Part shown: in pieces, positions 48,901-60,900 of the stretch
How positions within the stretch are numbered: the first letter of the stretch is position 1
Layout of the letters: each line of letters begins with the position of its first letter
NCBI GenBank assembly: GCA_930367205.1
Contig: OV884009.1
Span: 90,541,189-90,605,188, forward strand
Length of the DNA stretch: 64,000 nucleotides
DNA from: Acanthosoma haemorrhoidale
Taxonomy: Eukaryota; Arthropoda; Insecta; Hemiptera; Acanthosomatidae
Reading direction: 5' to 3'
Notes under the pieces: model-generated
Databases searched by the model: none
What the model was told of the DNA's origin: nothing
What the model saw: the letters and a program-made list of their open reading frames with translations, nothing else
Made by a program: the position numbers and the translations under genes

Positions 48901-51900
48901 TAACAAAAAAAATCAGCTTGGCCTTAATTAATTAACCCACTTCTTAGTGGCTTTCAAGCTTCCTCAAGTCACACCCCCCAGAAGTTCACATAGAATCGAT
49001 ATTGATTTTACATATAAATAAATTAGCAGAAAATTATACCTCTTTGGAGCTTGAAGGCATGGAAGAAACTAATGCTTGTTTCTGGTGGTGTTGATCACTA
49101 CTATTGTAAGTGTGATAGGGACTTGTGTACGAGGGCATAGGCAGACCAGGCGTTCCATAGACACTTTGGCTACCTGAACCATACTGTTGACTTCCAATGT
49201 CCTGATCACAACAAAAGAACACTAGTTTTTAAAAAAGTGTAGCAATGTTAATTAACAAAAGATGGGTACAGAAGAATAAATTAAAAAAAAAAAAAAAGTT
49301 ATATTATTTTGCACTTCAATAGCATCCAGCTTTCTTTCGTTGTTTGTTTCGTTGTTCCAGCAAAGGCGGATGCTGACATATACAGTATTTCAAAACGTTA
49401 ATTTATCGTCTGCAAACTATCTAGCCTATCGTGTCTAAATTAGGCTATGTATGCCTCATTCTACCTTTGGCGCAAATTAGTTTTTTTATCACAGTTGTAG
49501 CAATATTGATTAGGAAGAGATAACCCATTGAGAGACTCAGAATCTAAACAAAACTTAATATTATACGACATTTTTGATATAGCAAGATTTAGATATAGCT
49601 CCCACAAAAACAAAATATTTCTTGTTTAAGTAGAAAACCACAAGGAATTAGCAATTTACTGCTTCAATGAAAGACCATGAAGAACATGAGAAATCATAAG
49701 CGGAAATTACCTAAAGAAGGAATACATTCAATACAAGACCTTACTGACTGTTTAAACAATAATTCTAAATAAAAAAAATTCAATAAAAAATACGAAACTC
49801 ACACCTTGAAGAAACCTCAAAATTAAGTAATCAGTTGAGCGGATTTATAATGAAACATTCACTTATATCAAATTTCGAGGCTAGCTATGAATACACAGCA
49901 TAAAAATCCAATATTAAAAAAATTTGTTTAAAAGTGTCATCAGATTGTAGATTATAAGCTGACTTGGCAGATAATATATGTTCTAATAACTCTTAATATC
50001 TTATTCATAGTCAGTTGTTTTAAACAACCTTGAGCAGTATGAGGGTTCCATCTGTAGATCTGTAGAACCCAATCCATTTATCTCATTACTAGGCTAACTA
50101 CATTGTCTCCATATTAGTTCTCTATTATTAAAGGCCTCCAGAATACCTTGTCTTCGTAAGAAAGGTGCTGCACAGACATTTGGGCAGGTAAGAGATTGGG
50201 ACCACTGGCTTATCAGAAAAAACAATACTAAAATAGAAAGACTGCATAGGGCCGGTCATGTAGCTCGTAGGGAGAAGACAGCCACCCCTTTGCTGAAGTA
50301 GCATATAGAATGAAGACATTGAGTTGAGCCCTCCTGTGCCTGTGATGAAGTTTTCAGTAATGCAAGTAATCTCCTTAGTGCCGAAGTATGGAAGACGGTG
50401 GGATAGTGTTGTAACTCTAGAATGAATGGAAAAAAAAGTTTCCACCCATGATTTTTGAGAGCATTTTCGGTTTCTTCGGCTCTCTATCAAGGTTTTAAGG
50501 CCATTAGAACTATCCTTGTTTCTGCCATCCTGTGCATATGGCTGAAACTATCAAGCAGTGCCCACTAATGTTTCTTGCAGAGATTTAGCATTCATGTTGT
50601 TTCAGATAAGGTGATATTGATAATTAAGGTTTCTTAGTTTCTTCCCCAATATTTTCCACAGAAATCCCACTTACAGAATTTGGAGTTGGCTGCAGTAAAT
50701 ATTGCTATGATCCATGATATAGTACAATAGAAGTACTAAGAAAAATATAGGTAATCTTATTTATACTCTTCGATTAATCTTAATTGTAATCTAAAAATGT
50801 TGAGATATCAGCTTTACATAAAAACAATTTGTTTTATTAGGCTGATGCCACAGAAGATGGTTGATTGCTAAAATAGCTCAAGCTTAAAATTTTTGTGGAC
50901 ACAAAATTGGCTATCCTTCCCTGCTATATAATCAGACCGCTTTTTAATATATATTAAAGGGTTACCTGCTACGATAAACTCAAATAATATACTGAATTAG
51001 ATTGAAGAATAGAGTAGAAACTAACTTATTAAAATAATTCTGATTCATTAAAGACCAAAGAGGACCTTAAAATTAATAATTGGACCTTAGCAAAATTATT
51101 AGAACTTTAGTTGAAACCAATAATTAAAACGTTAGTTGGAAAACTCTCATACTCATGATTTAATTCTTCTGAATAGTTTTATTCTGTTAAAATTATGTCT
51201 AAAATGGAGAATGATGTACATTTGTTTTTTTATTTAAAATTTTAAATGTTCACTTTAAAGAACTAAATTTTATGTACAAATCAACAGTACCACAATATTT
51301 TTCAAAATAGTAATGGTGGAAGTTTACTTTAGCTCTTTGCCCTTATATCATTAACTATAAGACCTTAATAAAATCTGAGAGTGTACAAGTTCACCTACGG
51401 ATAGATAGAAAGTTTAACAGGATTAATACGGGAACGAACAGGAAAATCATGAATGACAATAAACATTTGAGCTACATTTTTAGCTCGCTCTTAGGACTAA
51501 AAATGCTATTTTCCTCGAAAATGGCTTCAACCCATTTCAAATAGGACTTTGATTAAGGTTATTCCATTCAATCTACTTGAAGATTACCAGCCAAGAATAT
51601 CTGCCATAGATCACCAAAAACATCACTATCGTTATTTTCCTATTCTACCAAGGCTGTTCTACTATTCTCCTAGATTTTACAAAAGCTTTTGACATGATTG
51701 ATTACTTTTATCCCTAAACGAGAAAATAGGTCCTTTTCTAATGCTGTGGTATGGTGAGTCCAGTACTTAATTTCTGACCGACCCAAGTCTTGCTAATCCC
51801 TAATAAACCTCTTTTTTTCCACTACTTTCTTAAGGAGTTGCTTTAAACTCCTTAACTCTATTCTGCTTGTATGGCGCCTAACTCCCCAACCGAAGTCAAT

Positions 51901-54900
51901 CCTGTTATGTTCTTTCAATGCCTTTGTCGGTTACACAGCCTGTGGCTGTCGCCTTTTTAGACACCTGGACCACTTCTTACAAGAAAACAAATTTGATGAC
52001 CAAAAAGCTTAGGAAAATAACTTTATATTCAGAAGGTATGCAAAATCATTAGATACATTGACAAAACTGCATTGATTAATTCTTGTTTTAAAATAGAAGT
52101 TTTTGTTTTTTTAGTTTAAGATCCTAAAATTGCAATTATCTACAAACAACCCAATAAATACATTCATTGAGGTGCTGGTTATGCATCTTTTATTTAGTTA
52201 CAAAATGTTTTTTTTTGCTGATGATAACCAACAAATTTCTCTAGTACCTTGATGTAGCTATTTAACGTATTTATTACTTATATTGAAAATTCTCTATGAA
52301 CAATGAATAAATCAAATTGAAAAACAGAATTGGTAAACTGCTTACATTTGGTTTTAAGGAATCTAAATAACAAAACAAAAAAAACTTTCTTAATAACTAA
52401 GATTCATTTAAAGTCCTGGGACAGCTTCCTAGAAAATGGTAACAGTGATTATTACTTAAGACCCAACTACCCATCCATATTCTGGGAATATAGCCTTCTT
52501 ATATTTCTTGCAAATTAGATAATACTTATCTTGTTTTTACAGATTATTTGACTATACAAGAAGCAACAAGGTAAGCCAAGAAAATAACGCTTAATACCTT
52601 GTGGTAATCTTCAGCAAATTAACATGTAAGATTATATGTTAAGACTCACAAAAGGTATGATGCTTCTAAAAAGATTGGGTTGTAGTACTTCTAACCACAC
52701 TTAAAAGACTGTATATTAGGTATAGGCAATGGTGAAAAACAAAGTTTAATAAGGTACAGATTACTTAAAACTCCACACCCCACTATCCCTGGTGCAATCA
52801 AGTCAATAGAGCAATTGGAATCAGCTGTTGGCTTTAAACCAATGACTGATTGGTACAACCAAAAAGTATTACCAGTTGCCTCACTGAACATCTCATAAAC
52901 AAAATGATTAAAGGGTCACTAAGAGGAAGAATTGGATGAACTAATTTTGTTAAAGCTGATAAAAGGAATAAAACATCAGGCAACCTCTGCTAGAATGAAT
53001 TAAGAGCCATTGGACTAGATAGCAGCCTGAGACATTAAGAGTGCGTGTCTTACCCACAGGTTTTTATTGTAAGAATGGGCTTACTACCCCTAGTAGAACT
53101 ATTATAGTGCTCTTAATTTTGATTACCTCATTGCATGGGTGAGATTGTTCATTGAAGAGGTATAGAATAAACAAAACAGTAGGATAAATATGGAATATCT
53201 GGATGAATGAGTGAGTAGACTCGCATCATCTCAATCCCAACGGGAAGTTATTATTTCAACTTTTGGGCCAAGTGCAATGCACATGTGGAAGCGTTAACCT
53301 AACAAAAAGTACCCCTACTAAAAACCAGGAGCGAACATGTAATCCTCTTTAAACTGCAAGCTGTATACAGCCACCTGAAGGGTTACCTCTTCAGATGATA
53401 TAGGTAAATGTAATAAAGCACAGAAGACAATACATCATATACATGAGGCAGGCTTTAATTTAACATGAGGCATGGTTGTATGATGTGGTGGAGTGTGACA
53501 CAAGGAAGAAAAAGAAAGACAAATGTATTTCAATTGTAAAAAAAAAATTATGTTTGAAGATGCATTGACTGCATAAATACTAATTTTTGAGCTGATTTGT
53601 TTATTAAAAAAAAAACAATAACACATATATAATTCATATTGAAATAAATAACAAAGCTAATTACCTGCCCCAAAGAGTACGTAGAACTATAAACAGAAGG
53701 CGATTGTTGAGCTGTCTTTGAATAAGGGGAAGATTGGTATGTTGGTTCTTGGTACAAACTTGAAGTCACATCAGGAACTTTGGAAGTCAAATCACCGATT
53801 TGTGATATAGATGCAGCAGCAACATTGTTTCTAACTGGACTGAAACTAGTTTCATTCAGACGAAGCGTTGCACCCTATAAGAAACATTTTCAAAACAATA
53901 TAAATATTTCTTAATTCAATTGTTTTAAAACTGATGAATAGTATTATCATTAAATTGGATGAATCATATTACAATATAAAATAAAATGACTATAACATAC
54001 ACTAAAATGAAAAAAAAAAAAATTAGTTATAACTCACCGCCTGGTGTGTTAACAGTTTTTCTGAAGAAACTGGAGATGGAGAGTGACGAGGTACGGGAGA
54101 TGATACTTGAACAGCATCATTAGATTGATTTAATTGAAGTGCACCAAACTGCACATCAATAAATCCTACATTGTTTTCTACTGAATCTGGAGGCATTTCA
54201 ACAGCTGTTGCTGGAATCTGGAAAAAAAAAAAAAAAAGAATTATATCAAAAGTTTCTAAGGAAATTTATTTTAATTTGTAAACAAATTTATTCCTGTCAT
54301 GTGATAATGCAGGTAGGGGTGAAGTGATTTAATTACAAATTTGGTTTAAAATACTGAATTTAAGGTTGAGAGGTAAATCCTAGTGCTGGTTAGCACTGGC
54401 ACCTCTGTGACACCACAAACTAAGGCAACTTCTTCATAGGGTTTTGCACCATGGATTTTTTTAATTGAATTATATTTGTCTATTAGATTCAGGTCTAGGT
54501 CATTTATGACAAGAGACTGAGAGGTGTCCCTATATCTCACTTAGAACTCAACACCACTTAGGTAGAGAAGAGAGATATAGTTTATAAGAAATGCTGTTCA
54601 AGTTTGTTATATAGCTGTGACACAGTGTACATTACTTTTCATTTTTTTCACTTTCTTCATTCTAAAAAGGTAATAAATAGTTGACTTTGATATCAGTAAT
54701 TGATAATATTAATATAATTTAGATTTGGTGTTTTTTTTTTGGATATATGATACAATATCTTTGTTTTCATTTGGCATAGATATGTATTATTAATAATGCT
54801 TTGGGAGTCAACTTTTATTGACTTGTACAACCTTGGCAATTTTTTCACATTGGTCCCCAGTTCCAAAAAAAAGTAACTCATTTGCTATGGTATCATCCCT

Positions 54901-57900
54901 TGAGACTATACTATTACCTGGTAACCTGATAATGTTTAATGGCAAGATATATGTTAATGGTACAGTCTGAAGAGGATAAGTGAGAGGGAAATACTTACTA
55001 ATTGAAAATATTTAGTTTTTGGTCAGGTTTTAATAACATTGAGGTTATGTGCTTATTTAGACTTATGTTTTTTTTTAAGGCCGCAAATAATAGTTTCCCA
55101 GTGAAGCTGCACCATAGATACCTGATAATTTCATTATCCACTGATAATGTGATAGGTACTATCTCTTCTTCATTTTCCATCTGTATAGTTTGGCTTTGCA
55201 GTTTCCCTCTTTTAATTACAACAGAGGTGCTTTTATTTGGATTGACTCTTTAAACAATATCCCTAAAAATCCACTGAGCGTGGTCGAAAACTATTTCTTG
55301 CAAAGGTGAAAAGCCTTGATGTTGCATGCAGTGATGACCTGATTATTTGTTAATCCAGTAAGGATTACTCTATCCATGCCTTCATGCAACTAAAAACCAT
55401 TCTCTTTTATAAAGTCTGAGTTACATATGGTTTAATCATATGAAAACTTACATCAAAGTCATCAGCAGCATTTTTACTGTCCATGATCAGTGAACTAATG
55501 GCAGAAGGTGGTGAATTTCCAGAGCCTGAAGACGTGTAAATCTGACTGTTTGCAAGAGAGCCAGTATATTCATCATCATCCCAATCTCCTAAAAACAATA
55601 TTTACAAGTTTTACTGAACATAATTAGCTTTAAGTACAATTTTGTTAAGTGATGAAAAAGAGTTGTCATGTTTTCATCAAGTTAACTCATGGACCTGTAT
55701 CACGTGAGGAAAAGGTTGATGTGGACTGTTTAATTTAAGACAGCTGGCAAATTCGAAATTTATTTCATTCATTCTAAATCAACAAAGATTTATATTCATA
55801 ATTCTAATACCTTTCATGAGAAAGATGTATAAATTAAATTCCAAGGATTAACATCTATATACACTTTGGAGAAGATGGGGACAGAACGTTAAATAGTGAT
55901 AATTTTATATTTTCTTGCATATCAAGATGTCCTATAATTTAGTGTTTGAATAAAGTAAATGTCTTCTGTTGTAAAGAATTTTGTAATGATCTGTTAAGAC
56001 TGATTGTGGCGGATAAGGGACTAGTTTGGAAAGGAAAAAGAAAAAAAGGGGACATCTAGTTTAAGCCAAGATTCAGAAACAGCTAATATATGATGCAATT
56101 TATCAATAAAGAATTGCAGGAATTTACTGTGATGAGCAGGGAGAGATTGGACGTTAACGTGGCATGTTGGTAGGACACTACTCATAGATGGATCCTGTTG
56201 GATGGAACATTGGTCTCAAGTTAGAATAGAATAGAAAAAAAAAATTACTCCGGGACAAAGTCCCCTATGAATCACAATAGATGACAAATTCACATCTGGT
56301 AAATAAAAAAAACTATATCATAATAAAAAAAAGTAATGCCAATTTAAAGTAAAGTGTAAACCTCTATAGAAATGATAATAATAATTATGAAATAAAAATA
56401 AATATTGTTTGTTCTTTGGAATGATACAGCATAGACAGAAATCTATCAATAACAAAAACATGAACATATTGTTAGTGAGTCAGAAAAACAAACAGGAAAA
56501 GTTAGAACTCGCAAACATCTTGTTAGTATATTTTTTCGTCAGCTAAAATACAAATATCCAAGTCATACACAACCTTACACAGAGTCAAATGGTGCTCCTG
56601 ACAAACCTGCATAAAGGTAAATGTTTACAGTAAATGATAATGTAACTCCCTGCAACAAGTGTTACTAAAATCACCTACTTGAGTGTTCAATGCTCCTGTT
56701 TTAAGTTATTCAGTGGCTTTAACTAATACATTGTTCTGTCTCTAATAACCCTCTTGTTTAGTATGTGATGGAGGGAAAAAGGCATTCCATGCATATAAAC
56801 ATACCATAAATTAAAGCCACATTAATCAATTTTAAAGCATTTCATGTTTTAAGAAAATTTAACAATGGCAGTTCAACAACTATTTGTGGTAAGACCTTGA
56901 GTGCTAAACACTAGTTAAAGACTTTAGAAAACAATTTAAGTATAACTATTTTCAGGACATTCTATACACATTTTAAATTATTTGAAAAATCTTACTTAAT
57001 TTATAACAAGAATGCTTAAACTACTAAGAAATATATATATTTTATTTCATTAAAGAAATTCAATCGATAGCATTGAACAATTAAATTAATTTTTAATTAA
57101 AAATTAAATTGAGATAAAAATTTAAAAAATGTTATTTTTAAATAGTTGTATAATTTGTGAAGTGATATATCAAAGTTGCCGCTAAGATCTAGCAGTGTGG
57201 TGCCTTACTACCTAATCCTCACAAACTTTATTGTGTTTTTAAAGTGTAATAAATTTTTTAAAAGAAGTTAAATAGTGAAAAATGAGACAATCAGATGTCC
57301 TGGACTATGTATGTAGATGAGATAATCATTATTTCCTCCCTGGACCCCCCCCCCACAATGAAGAAGAGTCCCAATATTTTGTTTTACAGTTTTTAGGGGT
57401 ACTAAAAATTAGACTTTCTGGTCATTCTCTTATCCATTTACAGCCTAGTCCCAAAGGGGCGGATTAAAAGACACAGTAGGTCAAAAAATCATTGATTGAT
57501 TACATTAGAATGAACCTGTATTTTCAAGGTATATGTAACTATTTATGTAACAAACTGCTTTTTAGATCTATTGTAGAAATGTGAATAGGGAGACACCCGA
57601 CATTCATAGAATTGTCAATGCAGTAATAAGTTTTTTTTAGAAATTTCTGTATAAAACTTAGATGTGCCTATGCCAGGGGAAAGGATTTCTGGTTTAGTCG
57701 TTAAGTTTATGAGCGAGGATTTGGTGTGCTTCTACTTATAGGCCTTACATTTGGAAATTTTAAACTTCCACTTTGCTTTTTAACTCACTAACTCCTGAAG
57801 AAAGGTCTAATAGTTGCCAACTTGGGCTTTTCATCACATTCATTAATTCTAAGGAAAAACATCATTTTACAAAGCTTAAACTTTGATTAGTTGGTTGTTG

Positions 57901-60900
57901 TTTTTTTTGTAATTTTTATAAAATGTTGAATGTCCTCTGCTAACGCTACACGTTAGTGAAACTCGTTTAATGAAACCATGCCATTTAAATACATAATTTT
58001 ACAAAACTTTAGGTTGCACAACCAAAACAATGTAAATAAAAAATTGAATTTTTAAATTAGTTTTTTTTTGCTTCAGTTCCTAAAATCCATCCATTGTCAA
58101 GAATTCTGAGAAAATTTGTAAAATATAGTTCAAACTAGTATTACCACTAAAAGTTTTGTTGAAATCGGTGACCCCAACGAACACATTTAATGTTTCTTTA
58201 ATTATTTTTTTCTGAGCCCACCTTACATTTACAAATGTGTTGGTTTGCATTTAATACATTTAAATTTCATTGGTATTTATTATATTGACCTACTAGTTAT
58301 TATTAAACAATTGAAACTACCTATTACCTAAATTATCATAATTTAAATTGGAAGATACGTATTGCTGTGGATCCCATGTATTTATAGGCCTTCTGAAAGA
58401 AGCTCTTCCTTGTCCAAAACCTTGACTCTGTGGTCTTCCTCTACTACCATGGCCTCTGATTGGGCCATTAAAAACTTTACCTGTTCTTTTGACACGATCA
58501 TTTCTGTCACTATATTGGGAATTACTAATTCTTCCACCTAAAAAAAAAATCTATTAGAACTATACTATATACATTTATATGGAGATATAATAACTTATTA
58601 AAATTAAATAAATTATTGACATAAAACAATTTTAAATATTGTTATTATTAATATTCTCTTGAGACTTATTACTATTGTAAGAATAATAACGATTATAGGC
58701 ACATCTTATGTAAAGAACTTCAACAAACATGCAAGCAGAAAAGCAGAGAGGTCCAAAAGGTCTACAGTGCAACCACAGTTGAAAAGGAGGATTACTATGA
58801 ACATGGTATAAACATATTAATTAACACACTATTTTTAACTACACAATACTAATGACCGGTTCCATAATCTAATGATTAGCAGGCTGACTACAAAGGAACC
58901 CAAGTTCAAACACTAGCTTGCCCTAGGATTTTTTCTTTGGGGAATGGGTCTAGTCGAGGTCAACTCAGCCTCGTGAGGACAAATCTACTTGAATAAAAAA
59001 GTTTTGAAAAAATTTAAGGTTGAGAGGTAATATATAGTGCTGATCACACTAGCACCTCAGCACAAACCTACCAACTACAATGAAAAACCTTTGGTTGGTC
59101 CTACCTCTTCATGAGGTATTATGCCATAGGTTTATTTAATTATTTTTACATAATACTAAGCATTGTTAATTTAAAGTAAATTCTTAGCGATGCCTGTTAA
59201 AACCACAATAAATGATAAAATAATAATATAATAAAGTGTTGGCAATAAATAAGTCGTACTACCATATGTCCTTGACCCATCAATACCAGAAACCATACAT
59301 AGGGCACTTTCAAAAATTAATGTGTTCAGCACAATTATGGGCCCAATGTTCACAAGCAGAAGAAAGTGGTGTAGAAAAAATTAACCTAGGAAGCTGACAA
59401 ATTGTCTTTATCCACAATTGTAGCTCTTTACTTTGGACATTCTTCTTCATAGACACAATGCTGAAAGGCTCAACTCTCAAGCATATGTGGGTTATTCCTA
59501 CACTGTCTCCAAAATGCTATTAGAGAGCTAAAGAATTAACAAAATCTGGCATTTAGAAATTTACTTTTCAGTCAACAGAGACAAACAGAACTAATCCTGT
59601 TTAATAAGAAAAAAAACAAGGAGTATCTATTCCACTAAAATTGATCAATTCCTACTTTTTCTATAATCAGCAAATAGGTAACTGGTCTTATATTAAGTGC
59701 TGAGAGGAAAGAAAGAATATGAAATTCTTAAAACATTAATTTGTGTGAATGAACCAAGACAGCATTTATCCTTCATTTAAACTGGATTATTTTTTTGACT
59801 ACCAAACAATTAATGAATTCACTAGGTTCCACACACTGCATGTCTCCAGTTATGAGCCTCTTTAACAAAGATAAATATATTTGCCTTTAGGATCTACATG
59901 GCAATGGTAGTCCTATAACGAACTGATTTGTCCTTAGCATCTTGTGATGTTCCTCCTCATTACCACTTCAAATCTAAAAAGGCTCTAAGGAAGGACATCC
60001 CTTGTTCCAGTCCTTTGTAGATCTCCTTATTACTTGCCTTATCTTAATCCTTTTAGCCTGATCTTATCCCTAATCCTGATCTTATCTAATTCCATTAAGC
60101 TTTAATTCCTACAGACTTCTTTTTATCACTTTCTCAGCAGTTAGTTGATAAAGATCTTATTATTGCATTAATTTCATGCCAAGTTCACCAGTCAGACTTT
60201 TTAAAATTTTAAATTGTATTCTTCCCTCAATTGAGATAGTGATACGACTATGCAGAATCCCAACTACTCCATTGTTTTTAATAACCTATGCTCTACCATA
60301 TATGACACTAATTCAATAAACTGATAAATACCTCTTCTTCTGCCACTGATATTTCCAGTTTTGCTGCCAACTGTCAGTTTTGAATTGACGACAGTGTCCC
60401 AATTTTCTTCTTCTGCAGGACCTTCTGGGGATGAATTTTTTTCACCAGAAGGTCGCTTTGTTTCCTCATTTGATGGCATTGCCCACTCACTCTAATAAAG
60501 CAAGTAAAAACACTCATATAATATACACTGTAAGAATCAATATAGTAACTACACCAAAGTTTGATGAAAATTAACCTCAATTCCTTCCAATAGTAGGTTT
60601 ACAGCGCGATTGGGGTCATTATTAACATCATGTAATCCTGTGAAAGCATCATCACTTGAGATCTGGGTAGCATCCATTTCCTGCAATGAATCAAAATATT
60701 AATTTATTAAGTTTAGTTAAAATTTCTGCTACAGAAATCTAAAAATAAAGTTTTCAAATTTATATAGAAAATTGTGTCGGTGGATGTGCTCTGCAAAGGC
60801 CTCTAAACCAGTATTATTCTTATCGAATTTATTACATATACAGTTCAGCACCTTATGATAAATGCAGAGAGGGAAGGTTCAAAGAAGTCCTTCACATTTT

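Larger units (their letters stand above)
49781..53664 (-). other. lig intron with retroelement debris
   Basis: Contains two scraps of non-LTR reverse transcriptase in + orientation (50130-50300 and about 51640-51710). Less AT-rich patches near 51860-51970 and 53210-53400 are probably further old repeats. The 120-codon - strand frame at 50128-50490 is antisense to the first scrap. Confidence 0.5.

Noticed and set aside
50128..50490. 120-codon - strand frame, the longest in the window
   Set aside because: It is antisense to a non-LTR retrotransposon scrap (RL-AGHVAR on the + strand) and has no family resemblance or splice context.
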